Assembly: GCA_013400115.1 (NCBI GenBank)
Contig: VXBP01004151.1
Location: 372,001 to 436,000, forward strand
Length of the DNA stretch: 64,000 bases
Direction: 5' to 3'
From: Rhinopomastus cyanomelas
Lineage: Eukaryota; Chordata; Aves; Bucerotiformes; Rhinopomastidae
Shown: piece by piece, positions 48,501-63,500 of the stretch
Numbering within the stretch: the first letter of the stretch is position 1
Layout of the letters: the number at the start of each line of letters is the position of its first letter
Notes under the pieces: model-generated
What the model was told of the DNA's origin: nothing
Database searches by the model: none
Seen by the model: only the letters and a program-made list of their open reading frames with translations
Program-made: the position numbers and the translations under genes

Positions 48501-51500
48501 TGAAACATTGCTTTAGATTTTGCAGATTCAAGCCTGGTGGTTTCTTTAGTCTTCCTTTAACCCTTTTGAAATGCTACATCTCTCTAGCACTCAAAGGAAA
48601 GAAACTAAGACAGATCCAAAAATAACTCGAATCCAACAAAAACCAAGCACACCAACAGCACTTACTGCAATTTGAAGTGCCTATACTACCACTGCAATGT
48701 AAAGACACCTAAAACTATTCTTCAAAGAGAAAAACAAGTCCAAAGTTATACTAAATGTAGAGTCGGAAGGGACCAACAATAACTATCCAGTCCAACTGCC
48801 TGACTACTTCACAGGAGACCAAAAGTTCAAGCATGTTCTGCTGTCCAGCCATTCCTCTCCCAGTTCATACTTGTGCCCAGTGTTACTCCATCACAGATAG
48901 AGAATCCAGTAGCTAGTCTTGTTGAATTTCAGGCCATTAATCATTACTCAATGATTTTCCCTCCTGTATGTTTCCACTAAAGACACAGAGTGTTTCTACT
49001 TCCATCTCCCTCCCTGGCACACTTCATCCATTTAAAATTTAATCATATGGTTCAGGATTTTCATCATCTGCTGTCATGCAACTGTCATGCCTCAAAAAGG
49101 ACATCATGCAATGCACAACACAGCACAAGATATGTGGGTCATATCTACAGCCAAGCTACTTTCACAAGATTCCCATCAGTTCACTTCTTTTAACATTATT
49201 GGTGAAATGCTCAAAAAGTCAGCACAACTCTACTTAAATTCTGTAAATGCTGGGCAGCAAATAATTTTAAGTCAACTTTATGTAACTTAGAATTCTAAAA
49301 AGGGTAACTTTTCAATGCAAGGTTCACTTTTGCAGATGAGCCAACCTGATGTGGAAAGGGGATGGTTTTAAAAGCACTACAAAAGCCAAGATGAGACAAT
49401 GTTTAACTCATGCCAGAACCATCTAAGTCACAGACCCAGTAGGGTAAAGAGTAAATTCAGAAAAAGATGAAAAAAGAGGTCTTCACAGAAACTCTATCTT
49501 TCCAGTTTTGAACAACGACTAAGTTTGAATTCTTCTGTTAAACCCAACAGCCATATTTATTCATTTTCATCTAATTCTACAGTTATCTTTATGGAAAAGC
49601 TGATGTAATTTAGATAGATAGATGCAAAACTCAAAATCCTGGCAATCCAAAACACTGATGCCAATCAATGTCACCTTCTGTCACATATGCACGGCCTTAA
49701 CACTTTTCACCAAACATATCAAACCCACGCTCCGCTGTATGCAAGTTCTTAGAATTTTAAATCATCACCACATACTCAAATGTGTAACTCCACTGACAAT
49801 GAGAAAACAAATTAAACAAAAAAGCTACTCTCCTTAAGTATCTTTTTTATTAGGTCTGATCAAAGTTATTGATTTACCTAACAATTATGTACATTTGTCT
49901 AATGGGATTTTTATAATTGTTCTGGGTTGGGAAAATAGATTCTGGGTATCACCTTTCATTTTATGCTCAAAATAACATCTGTTGTGTTTTAGACTGTAAA
50001 GGATGCAGAGCCCAGATAGCATTTTTTTCAGTGCTCTGAGAGGCTGACTTATTAAGAGCTGTAAGTCCAGACATTGTTTCCCTAATGGGGCATTCAAATG
50101 AACAATAACCTTAGCTCCTGAGGGAGCTGAAGGCTTAGAGAGGGGAAACCAAAGATACAGGTGGCAGGGGCATTTCTGCTATCATAGAACCACCATGGCT
50201 GGAAAGTACCTCCAGGATCATCAAGCCCAGCCCTCATTCCAACATCTCCCTAATCCCTAGACCATGGCCTCAATTGAGGTGTTCTATAGCTACTCATTTT
50301 TATCCTGCACCTCAGTAAAAAGATTCTGCTTTGGGGTGAGTGGGGGGCTTCTCTTCCAGCCCTTCATTTCAGAACTTTGTCTGGACCCCAGCACCTGCTG
50401 CTTCTGCCTGCCACCCTGCTGAGAGTCCCTGGACTGTCTGTGGCTGCTGCTTCCACCCCACCTCCTCACACTGAACCTCCTGCTTCCGCTGAGCCACCAG
50501 GAGCCACCTGCATTTGCCTCCTCAGGTTTTCAGTGGGGGGAAGCAGTGGGGTAGAGAGAGAGAGACAGAGAGAGAAAGATGGTGGGGGAAGGGATCATCA
50601 TGGTGGCAGGAGTTTTGGGGGACTGCTCTACACCTCAGGGTGGCTTGCCTCACTTCTGTTGGCACTGATACTTAATATCCTGTGCATAAAAGTTGCTTGT
50701 TTTGCTTGCATAAGGGTGCTTTGGCTGATTTGAGGGAAACTTCTGACCAGGGGTCTCTGGCCCCAAATGTGTTCCTAACTGGGACAATAGTCTATTTCTC
50801 AAGTGTATCCTATAATCTAGTTATCCAAGTAATCTTACTCATTACAGGAACAATCTTTTGGAAAACCTGACACAATGCTGTCAGTTTGTAGTTCTGGGGT
50901 GAAAATTTCATTACATTCTGGCATCACCATAAACAAAGATAATCATTACTGTCTGTAATTTATAGCAGGTAGTTCTTCCCAAATTTCAGGCACGTTATAG
51001 TGATCTTATTTATCTTTAAACACATATGGGATTTGACCATATTATTAGGTAATAAAACTACAATATTCTCATTCTCTATGCTGAGGTCTTTCTCTTCAGT
51101 AATATTTCTTATACTACAGAAGAATGGAACAAAATATTTCAGGTTTGGTGGGTGACAGAAACATGCTGTTTTCTGTATTAATTGCGCAGGAAAAAAACTG
51201 GAAGAAGAATAAAAGAGCAGAATGCCTTCACATTTGAAATCTGGGGGAAGACTCTGACTGGACATTAAAAGTAACATTGTTTAAAAAATAAATTTAACCA
51301 TTTACCTGTTGTAAATTGCCCTTTTAACTTCTGGAACACAGGATCTTGAGCAGTTGCCTGTGCTCTCCTAGCTAGTGATTCTGAGGCTGCACTAGAAAAC
51401 ATGGTGGATACATTGGAGACATTCTCAAGACCGACTCCGAAAGTGCTGACTAACTTCTTGACAAAATTTAGCGTATGAGGAGTGATTTTGGCATCAGAAA

Positions 51501-54500
51501 CAGCTCCACTTTTCTCAAAGGCAACTGAATAGCACTTCGCCAACCCCTGCTGCAGTTGTCTAAGAACCTAGGGATGAAAAACAAAGTAGTGAGGAAGATT
51601 AGGTGTTCTGACTGAACACCATACTGGTTTTTGTCTAGCAAAGCTATTCTCTCAAATTTTTTTTAAAACTGTATTTTTAAATTACATCAGAGAGTCAATC
51701 AGAATTACAGCATTGATTCATATTAGAACTGCAACTGGGCAACTATATTTTACGTTAAAATAATTCTACATAAATATGCTGCAGTCAGCTTTTCCTCAGA
51801 TGATACCTACATACAAAGATTTATTAAAGCCAAATACCTCTTCATGCCAATTCTCTCTGAACCAGACCATCTGATCCACAATGCCTTCCAGAGAAGACAA
51901 AAGCGTTGGATGCAATTCCCGCTGCATATGCATAATTCTGCTGCATCGCCACATTGGTGCAGTGGCTCTGATTGGCCCAGGATCTGAGGCAGAGTGGGAC
52001 TGATTTCCAACTGAACTTGGCTGCTGTTGCCCAGAGTCTAGAAAGTGGAAAATAAAATTAAAATATTTCCTTTTGCAGATTTGATCCACATCTGCATGAA
52101 ATAAAATCCATTGTTCCGAGAATTTCCTTTATATTTTGCATTACATATTAACGATGTGCTACCCACAGCAATTTAGAAAATTCAGGTTTCTTTAGAAAGA
52201 AAACATGAGAATGACGGAAACTAAATGTTTCATGGTGAATATTTTGTTCAAGAAAATTCAAGCCAGTTCAAGATTTAACTTTACAGAAACAAAGAGTTTA
52301 TGAGGAATTTTTTTCCACAGCCTTGGTTGGTACTTTCTAGAGAATGTTTTTCCAGTAAAATCAAATGAAACTCAAAATAACTAAGTTGCCCAGACCCCAA
52401 ACAATTTGATCACTATTAAGCTCACCACTTTTGTAGCGCTCTCGTTGTTCTATCTTCAAGGTCAAATAGAGGGTCCTGATAGGGAAGTAGACAGCTTGGG
52501 GGTAGACTCTTCCCACCTGTTTGGAAATACACATATAGAGATTTCTCGGAGAAGGACAACTGGCTATAGGTAGAGTAACACATACAGATTCTCTTTGCAA
52601 ATGAGTGCAATTCAGTGACAATCTGTTCCTTATTTTAAATAACAGCTTACAGAAAACAATGAAATTATGATCCTCTCAGTAGCAGAAACCTCAAGACGAT
52701 GAAATCACAGTACCCTATACATACACACTAGGGCTTCCAGATCATACTGCCTCATAAACATGAAAACTGCATTACGTCAGAGTAGCAGCTGGGCAGCTCA
52801 AAGATCTTCCTCATGTACATAATGGTAGAAAAATGGATATATAATGTAAGTGGTTCATCTTTAATTTAGGCCACGATCCCCAGTGGGCCCTACAACACTT
52901 GATAAGAAGGCAGAGTAACTCTACTCCACCTAATTGTGTCACTTAATATAAAAGGATACCCATTTCACCGGTATCTAAAGATGCGTTAACAAAAAGATGT
53001 CAATTGTTTTCCCTTGGCTTAAGACATGCTAAAACCAACTTTGTGCTAAGATACAGGTATATGTAGTATTCATACATTTTGCCTCAGCAATAGGCAGTAA
53101 AATCTTAAAATCCCAGATCAAGATTAATCAAAACTCCTGTCAGCTCAGGAGCATAAATCCAGGAGGGCAGTTCTTCATCTGATTCCCTAAACATCACCTT
53201 TATTTGTCTAACCATTTGTCATGCTAAACTACAAGGGAAAATTACAAAGCCTTAGTAAAGATTTCAGATGGTGACAGAGGCTTGTTTTTTACAATGAAGT
53301 CAAATAAAAATAAAGCCGTAATGAAACAGTTTCAATTAGTCATTAAAGCTAACAATTCTTTATCCCTGTGCTACAAGCATTTCACTATGTATTTCTAAAT
53401 GCGCTCTGCAATGCTTACGAAAATGTAATAACTAGAATTCCAGGGGGAAAGCTATAACGCCTCATGCACAGAAAACACACAACTTCACTGGATTTAATCT
53501 CACTTTGAAATTTCAAATGTTCTACTTATAGAGAGTAATTGACATTTTTGAGCTCATTAACACCCTCAAACAATAGCGTTTTTAAAGCTTGGCATTTTCT
53601 TCACTTCTTTTGAAAAACATTTGTATTGCATCTTGAAAGCAAAGATACAAACAATAAAGAATTAGTTATAGTCTTCCATACCTGACTAATGAGATTCAGA
53701 AGGAGTTTGCCCTCCGAGCCAACCAGGCATGTCAATAGTTGTGGGATCCAGGCCAACCACTGAATGGGTGGGACACCAATACAGTACTTGTCTACTGCAT
53801 CAGCTAAGGTGTTCTTATCATCATCAAAACTCAGTAGCCACAGAACCTAAAAGAGAATTTCAAGAGGACATCTCAGCACGTAAAGTCCAGACACATCAGT
53901 CATGAATGATGCAGAGAAACTGACATATATTTTAATAATATGATAGTGGAGCCCTTCTGATGTCACTAAAAGTTGCCTCACACGTAAATATTTTCATTCA
54001 TTACGCCTGGACAATGTCATTTTTTTCCCCTTAAAATTAAAAAAGAATGTACAAAAAACCCCAAAACTTACTACTTGCTACAAAACAAGACAGAAAATAG
54101 CAAACGAACACGACAGCATTCCCCTAATTCTTCGGGGGTTTTGGTTGGGGTGGGGTTAGAAAACGAAGCATGTTTATAGAACCTATAATCTGCTATTCGG
54201 ACAAATTAACGGTGATGCAAGAATCTGACTATTTCTTTGGGCATCATTAATTATTTTACCTGTCCACCCCTAACAATGCTTTTTCTAGACTTTAATTTAA
54301 ATGCAAATAGATTAAGCACTGACTAAAAATCACTAACAGTTATGCAATCAGACAGAAAATATAATAAACTACAGGATGCTACCAAGGCCACCTTTAATCG
54401 AAGAAAATGTTTTCTGTGTTTGTTCCCTATTCAGAACAGCCTGCAATCACTTCTTATGTTTTCTTCATGAGATTAAATTAAATATCTCCAAACTGATAAA

Positions 54501-57500
54501 TATGTTCTACAGAGAGAGGTTTTGCCTGAAATTTTGTTGAATCTGAGTAAAAATTTACAGAAAAGGCTTATTTGGACTAAATTGCAATATGGAGGTAAAA
54601 GTTGATGTGAATTACCCATATTAGTAATAAACACACATCAAATCATGTTGCTCTTCAAAGGATGACTTTCTCCATATATTTCACAGCATTACGTAGCAGA
54701 AATGCTGAATATGATCTGTTCCCTTTCTCCCACATAAACGTTCCATACCTAAAGGCAACCCCAGATATCAGAGAATCATAGAATCATTAGGGATTGGAAG
54801 GGACCTCGAAAAATCATCTAGTCCAATCCCCCAACACAGCAGGATCACCTAGACCAAGGCACACAGGAACATGTCCAGGTGGGTTTTAAATGTCTCCAGA
54901 GAAGGAGACTCCACAACCTCCCTGGGCAGCCTGTTCCAATGCTCTGTCACCTGCAATGTGGAGAAGTTCCTTCTGATGTTTATATGGAATCACTTATGAT
55001 CCAGCTTACACCCACTGCCCCATGTCCTATCACTACATGACACTGAGAAGAGCCTGGCTCCATCCTCCTGACACCCACCCCTCACATATTTACAGACATT
55101 AATGAAGTCACCCCTCAGTCTCCTCCAAGCTGAAGAGCTCCTTCAGCATTTCCTCATGAAACAGTTGTCCTACTTCCTTCATCATCCTTGTTGCTCTGCA
55201 CTGGACACCCTCCAGCAGCTCTGTGTCCTTCCTGAAGTAAGGGGCCAGAACTGGACACAATACTCCAGATGTGGTCTCACTAGGGCAGAGTAGAGAGGAA
55301 GAAGAACCTCTGTCTGCTAACCACCCCAATTCTGATCCACCCCAGGATGCTGTTGGCCCTCTTGGCCACAAGTGCATATTGCTGGCTCATGCTCATCCTA
55401 CTGTCCACCAGAACGACCAGGTCCCTTTCTCCTACGCTGCTAACTAACAAGTCAGTCCCCAACCTGTACTGGTACCCGGATTTGTTCTTGCTCAGATGCC
55501 AGACTCTACACTTGCCCTTATACTTCACTACATTTCTCTCTGCCCAGCTCTCCAGCTTGTCCAGGTCTCCCTGAATGGCAGCACAGTTTGCTTGGGGTGT
55601 CGGTGACACCACCCAGCTTTGTGTCATCAGCAAACTTCCTCCAGTGCACTCTAATCCCTCATCCAAGTCATCAAAGAATAGATTGAATGGCACTGGTCCC
55701 AGTACCGACCCTTGCGGGACTCCACTAGATACAGGCCTCCAACTAGACCCATTGACCACTACTCTCTGCCTTCTATCCTGCAGTCAGTTCACAATTCACC
55801 TCACTACCCAATCATCCAGACCACATTGCCTCAGTCTGGCAGAGAGGATGCTATGTGAGAATGTGTCAGATGCCTTACCGAAGTCAAGTCCACCGCTCTG
55901 CAATCATCTATCCAGCTGGTTATGCCCTCATAAAAGGCTATCAGGTTGGTCAAAGATGACTTCCCTTGGTGAAGCCATGCTGACTGTCCCTCTTGTCCTT
56001 GATGTGTGTATAGACCACATCCAGGACAAATTGTTCCATCACCTTTCCTGGGATGGAGGAGAGGCTGACTGGTCTATAGTTACCTGGGTCCTCCTTCTTA
56101 CCCTTTTTGAAGATTGAAGTGACATTTGCTATCCTCCAGTCTCTAGGCACCTCTCCTGATCCCAAAGACTTAGAAAAGATAATTGAGAGTGGCCTAGCAA
56201 TGACTTCCACCATCTCCCTTAGCACGCGTGGATGCATCTCATCAGGGTCATGGATTTATGTACATCCAGTTTGATCAACTTAACCCTAACTCAGTCCTCA
56301 TAAGCCAAGGCAGGCTCCTCACTTTGCCTCAACTTCCTCTGGAGCCTCAGCAGTCTGGGGTTTGATAGAATCATAGAATCATAGAATCATTATGGATCGG
56401 AAGGGNTATCTTCAGGGCAACCCTCCTCATTCAGCAGGGGTCTCCAGTGAAGTAGAAAAACACACGGTGAGTTATATTCAGTGACCTGACAGCAATCGCA
56501 TGCAGACCTTCCATCTAAATTAAAGTTTCCTATCAGGAACTGGTATTTCTCCAACTGTACCAAATCTGGGTATTGAACACTGTCACAGTCTTTATGGAAG
56601 GAGTCAACCTATGAAGCTTTTTTTAAAAGTCTAGATTTTACCTTTGCTAAGTATTTTCTTGATTTGCTCTCATTCTGATGACGACATGCATGCAGGTAGC
56701 AAGTAATCGCCGACACTCCCAGGTGAAGCTGACGCTCTTTCACAAAGATATTCTCCAGGTAATCACCCCACATTGCCCAGGCTTTCACTAGTACATCATG
56801 CATTTGCACAGCAGCAGAAAAAGCTTTGTTTGCTTCCTCAGACCTGCGTTGGGACAAATAAAAATATCACTTCTGTATTAACAAAATGTTACTAAATTAT
56901 GTTAGGAGATAGGTTTCTGATAAGAGTACTCAAGTAGTTTCTTAATACTCAGTGGTATTTTACATTAAGTTCTCTACTCCTAAGGACTCTTTGCTTTCTT
57001 TAAAATCTAACACCTATGTAGTAACCTTTCCATACTGGAAACAAGTATCTTAGTATCTAAAATCTCCAGACATTCCCTGAAAAAAACTAAAATCCTCTAG
57101 TGTACTACAACTGAAACCCAAGCAATGATACTGGGAGAATGATGCATGAATGACTGCACAAGAGCTGGAGTGACTGCGTCAGTTGTGCTTCTTGGCTGAC
57201 AAAAAAGCGAGTTAAAAAAAAACAAAACAACAAAATCAACATTGGCAAGATGCTACATTAGGCATATTTTGGAGGACAACATCTTAAGTCTTCTCCCACC
57301 AAAGTAATGAAAGTATTTATAATCAATATTACCTGTAGAAAGTCCCCACAACCTTACAGCTAGTTTTTCAACAGGAAAAGTAAGGACTACAAAGGGTTAA
57401 TTACACAGTTTTTCTTAACCAAAATATTACTTGTTTGATACTTCTGAAGACTTCTCTAGCTTTCCTCAAGTGTTCTCAGTCCAAGATTGGGCACAATTCA

Positions 57501-60500
57501 TCTTAATACACATATAGCCCTTGAATCTATACAACTTTTCAGGCATAAAGGATGAGCAAACTCCAATATATGTTTATAAAATAGATGTTTTTAACATTGC
57601 AAGAATCATTACTACTTTTCTCTCTTACAGAACAAGCACTGAAATAAACCATACAACAGTAATGTAATGCTTTTCTATTTTATTAAAATGTGTTTTTAAC
57701 AAAAATACTATTTTGGAGGTTTATCGTGATAAATCAAAATGACTACCTATCAAAGAGAACATATATACCTAGTTTCTATATTGCTATGTTACTTGGTTTC
57801 AAAGGCTTTCTGTGCCCTAGAACAAGGTTTTCAAACCAACTACCACAGGAGCAGCCTGATAGATGAGTTCGTATCACTATTTCCCCTTTATGAAAGGAGG
57901 ACTTTTTAGTTGGTTTTCTTCTTTCCATCCCTACAATCCATCACTCTTGACACCTGAGATGACTTTTTAAAAATGGGTTCTATCACCTTGCTCAGCAAAT
58001 GGGCAGCACAGGGAGATGCAGGAGCAAAGGTGACCTTTAACTTCCAGTTCAGTTGACACACAGGTAAATCAGCAGTCACACATTCTTAGGTTCACTAGTG
58101 CCATTGTTCCTAACTGTCACCTTCCTAAATCCTGGCCTCAGCTGAGGTACTAAAAAATAACTGGTTTTGGGTAAGACTAAAAAAATGTGAGTACGTCAGA
58201 ATCATGTCTTAAACAGAAATGCTTTACTCATTCTATCCTGGAAGAAGGAATAGAGACAGTGTAGCTGCATTTTACCTATATGTATGAATTTTTAAAAACT
58301 AAAAAACAAACGGAGAGAGGTACACTTTCTTCTCTTGAGACCTCAACTGAAATCAAGCTCACTTATGGCCATAAAAAAAGCTCACTGCACTTTCCATCAA
58401 AGTAATTGCCTATTTAAAATTTTCTTTTCTATGTACAGCAGAAGATATTCATCATTTCCTGACTTAAGTTACTGTGTGAGGTTGCCATGTGGAGCTTAAA
58501 ACTTGACAGATTCCATTCCATACCTGTCCACAGTGTAGTGGTAAAGGAATTATCCCACTCATATGTAACATGTAGCAATACTGCTATTAAAACCCAAGCA
58601 CACTAAATGCTGTGGAAACCTGAAGGGGTTTTCTGCATCGCTGAGCAAAATGTGACTGCTGAGATATTTAAGAGATATGTTCCTCAAAACAGTAAAATGC
58701 CTGTCAACATAAACAACAAATATCGCACAAGTAGTTGTGTGAAAGCAAAGTTTGCTCTTAGGTGCTTAAGTGCTGCAACACAAGGATGTCTCCAACATAC
58801 ATACCACGAGTCTTTTCAATTCAATTCTGTATGAGAGCTGCATGCCCACATTTTATCACACCAGATTTGTCTAAGCACTCTGAACTATGCCACCATATGC
58901 TTGCACAATACCTGCAGATGGTTGAGGTAACGGGACAAACACAATGACAATGACACAGAAACGAGAGAAGCAGAGAGGCAGGCTAATTTGGGGCAGGCAG
59001 CAGCAAGCTTACAGCCTGAACTTATTTTTTTCCTTGGTTTTATACGTGATATTTACATCAAGGATGCAATCAAAGCAACCTCCATTTGTCAACTGGACAT
59101 CAGTTTGTCTAAGTACACGCACAACTAAGGAAAAAAATAAAAAATGCATCCTAAGCTGCAAAGCTTTAGACAAATGTCTTCTCCCTGCCTCTTCCCATCT
59201 TACACCTGGAAGTACAAAACTTCAAAACAGAACTGCTGCACTGCATGCTTTAACTAGTTCTTTCCTATAGCACTTAAAAATATGACCAACCACTACATCT
59301 TCAAACTGCAAAGGAACCTTCATGTATATAGTAAATGTATATAATTTAATGCTCTTACATACTGGTGACAAATTTTAGGCTGATATAAACGTATGGAATA
59401 ACATTCCTGCTCAAACACTCTGTTGAAATATTCAGCTGCATCTTCCTCAGATGTATGCTAGTGCCTATTCCAGCCAACGTACTCACTTGTTAATCTGCGC
59501 CAAGAACATTCCTTTCAATGCATAAAACTCAGCAGTCATCTCCTTGGTAAAGTACTTCAGATTAGTTGATTCAATAACTTCAAGACCCTGTTAAACAAGC
59601 CTTAGTGAGAAAAGCCTTTTAAAATGGACGGATTTATTAAGATTCAAGTGCCATAAAACAACAGACAAAATATTCTCTTCAAACTGAAAGAGCATGAGAT
59701 TCTAGTATTAACATTCCATTTTAAAAAACCTGGACTGACAAAAACCAAGCTTCCACTGGCCAGTGCAAAACAGTAAGATACTACAGACATTAATCAGGCA
59801 CTGGGTTAACTTTCTTGCCATGTTTTTTATGTTACATTTTTAGTATTTACATTCTATTACAGTATTAATATAAGGTTCCAGTTTGCTGGCTTTATAATCA
59901 TGTGCCAGAGGGCTTTGCCTACAATGAATCAACGAATTTTTTCCTTTCCTTTTAATACATATGTTTTCACTTCACTTTGACAGCATCCCTCACTCAGTCA
60001 GGCACTCAAAACTCATTTTATTGCTTTAGTTAGTCTTGCAAGTGTTGTTTCTTCATACTGAAAGTAATAAATTTTTCAAAGTTCCTTTTATTTTATCCAT
60101 CCTGAAAGATTTCAAAAAAAGGATTTCCATTTCACTTTTAATTCAGCTCATTTTTACTATATTCACAGTATTCAGCTCAAAGAGGACAATGACTGCCTCC
60201 CAACTAATAGCATTACTTAACCCTCTGTACATAACACGGCCAATGAAATTCAGTCCTTATTCTGTTTACCAGCAGTTTACTGAAATCAGCCTTTCTGGTG
60301 GTTCTTGTAACCCTCCAAGTTCCCACAACAACTGCAAAGACAAAGCTACTGTACCTGCATACACTCATTTTTGCCCATGACTCCAGCCAGCTGAAGATAG
60401 CATTTCACCTGCTGGCGAATCTTCTGAAAGCAGTCCACTATGGGCACAGTTGGAATGGTATGAATGCGACTCAGTATATCCAGAGCTACGTTGACCAGCC

Positions 60501-63500
60501 CTTGCTTTCGAGCTATTTTTCCATACTGGATAATTGCAGATGCAGAGGCATGAACTCCCAACATGGCGTTATTGGAACTAGGATCATGCTGAGAACTATT
60601 TTCATATGCAGTTACAATGGCTAGAAATAAAAAGTGAAACGTTTGTCATTGTAAATGGAATTATATACACAGCAGAATCTTATGGAGCAATACATATGAA
60701 AAGGTGACTTCAGATTGTGAAGCATACTAGATGAAATTGAATAAAAACAAACACTTGGCCTAAATCAACAACATTGCTGTATGCTTCAATTAACAAAGAA
60801 AAAACACAAAGAATTTATTTCAAGCAATGTGTTATCTGGAAAATTACATGATGAATGCATGCTGGTCCAGGCAGTTTTACCCTGGTAATGATGTTGTCTC
60901 CACATGAAAATGCTGCTCCAGTGGGATAAATCATCTGACACAATAGGTAACCTGTTCCTCCAAGTTTTTACAACAGTCTTCATATCATGTAAACTGTTGT
61001 TCCTCCCCAGATTAGTTGGTTGCAATCCTGCATTTATTTGGGCTGCTTCTTGAAGTTCAATTATTTGCTGCGCTGCCTAGAAAACATTAAACAGTATAAA
61101 AATCATGATCTACAATAAACCAACCAGTTTCAGTTATGGAAAGGTCTCTGTGATTGATGCCACCTTTAAATTATCAAGCAAAGACTAAACTATTCATGCT
61201 GTTTCAGGGACTCGTCTATTAGTTTAATGAAAGACCTTTAACCAATGTAATCATTAATATAAGAGCGAAAAAAGCCTTAAGATCGATTCAGCACTTTAGT
61301 CATTGACTGAAACAATGAATTCATCCACTGAATTCATACCAATGGGTCACTAAGCTTTACAGGCAAAGAAAAGCTTTTAAAAAATAAAGGTGTCATAAAG
61401 TATTTTCTTACATGCTTGTAAGAGGTCCCTGTATAATTTCAGAGTTTAACAGAATCTACACTTTTTCTTCAGCCCTATTCTTTTCCCCCCACACCTATCT
61501 AAGTAAAACCACAGGTTGCATTCAGGTTTGAACCTATTTCATCAACTGTAACCATATAAAATCTTAAGTAAATATATAAAATGTGCTAAAGAAAAATATG
61601 GATCGCAAACAAAACCTTCAATAGAACTTTTAAAGAATTAAACTCCAGAACTTACTAGTATAAATTTTCTGGTCATGACCAACATTCTTGATAGAAACCT
61701 GAATGTACAAAATACTATCACATGCTCCTGAACAAGTTACTTTAAAGCACTCTGCAAAGAGCTTAGCTTTGTGAAGTTGTTTAAGCTTAGATTGTTTTTC
61801 ACTGACTTCTACCATCTTCAAATTAGCAGGAGGAACAAACAGAAGATGGCAGTAGCCTCAAACCTACCACAGGCAACAGACATTTTCTTCCACTTCAACA
61901 AAGTGAAGAAAAGGCCCACTAACTTTAATGGAATTTAATTACCTGTAGTACAATAAAACCAATGTAGTATTCTCTAAGCTAGCTCTTGGCAGATCACAGT
62001 TGTATTCATTGTTAATCAACCAAATAAGATAACTATTAGGAAAGGGAAAAAAAAAAAGCAGTCCGAATTTGCAGTGTGAAATCTCTCGGAAACAAAATAA
62101 ATTAAACAAAGTAATATTTTCCTACAGTCATCTCAGTATCAGCTCTCTCAGTAGCTTAACCTTCATCCTACACCCATTCATCACCTAAATTTAATTTTCT
62201 CACAGGTATTTAATCACATACTATCTGATACTTTAAAAAAGTAATTACTGCAGTACAAACTCATGGCTGCATTTGTACTGCTGTCAGTCATTGACTAATT
62301 TATCATTTCTTCATGAGGGATATATTCATATTGGATTATTTTAAAAGCTTGCTTTAATTGATACCTGAAAGCATTTAAATACTTTATTTAGCAATACTAG
62401 TCCTTTCATGCTGCACACACCACCATTCCTAAGGGAGGGAAAAACTAGGAATATCAGTGAAAACTTAGCAGAAAGAATTTAATCAAGAAGCTTTCTAGTG
62501 GTATTGTATCAGCTCAGACAAACGCAACACTCTACCAATGTACCTGACAACTTCCTCTCAATACAGAGAGGAATATAGTCAATATTCACTCAATAGTCAC
62601 TTTATCTGATACACCAACTTATATTATAAAAAACAAAAGTAATGGGCTGCTGTGCAAACTCAACCTCCAAGTTTTCCTAGAGGCAACTTAGATCATACAG
62701 GTTACTTAAGAATCTTACCAGGCATAACACATTGATCTACTGATCTTAGTTAGATCAGTTAACTACTGATCTTAAACAGAAATACAGAAGCTGCTGTACC
62801 AAACAGAAATCAGAATGCAGTGTCCTCTGCATTTCTACAGGTAAAGCCCACTCATAGCTCTCAGAGCAATGGAGTATCAAGAAACACAGCCCTGTTATGA
62901 ATCTTCAGATTGTGGTGCACCAAGTTTATGTTCACTTTGTCTGCTTTTGTCCAGAAAGTAACAGCACAGGGCACCATCCGCATCCTATTCAAGCAGCCCC
63001 CTCCTTTTCAGTTCAAGAAAAGGCTCCTGACAGAGATGTTACCCCTGCCTCAAACCTTGCTACAAACCTACTCACACAAGCACTCCACAACAGACTGGAA
63101 TCAACTAGTTGGCAGTAACCTTTCCAACTGGCACAGCTAGATTTGGATGATGTAGACAGACCCACATGTAGATAGGGTGCATCACTGAAGGCTGCATGGC
63201 CTTCCACCCAGAGCAAAGAACTCTTTTCTGTAACTGACATCAGATGAAATGAAGGAAGCAGAAATCATTTTTCCCAACTCACATAATCTCTCGGTGTGTA
63301 AGGCAGCAAGATTCAACATGAGATCACTTTTTACAACATTACTACAATATTGTAATGTTAAGTTCAGCAGAACCTGGCAAAAAAGATCACTGGACAATTA
63401 ATAAAGCTATGATTCTATGATTCTATGATTCTAAATAAGCTAGATTAATTTTTTAAGACCAATGCAGGAAGCTTTCCAGAAAAACTATAAAAACTTTAAA

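Noticed and set aside
55575..56117. 180-codon plus-strand gene
   Set aside because: It is the antisense reading of the CR1 reverse transcriptase region.
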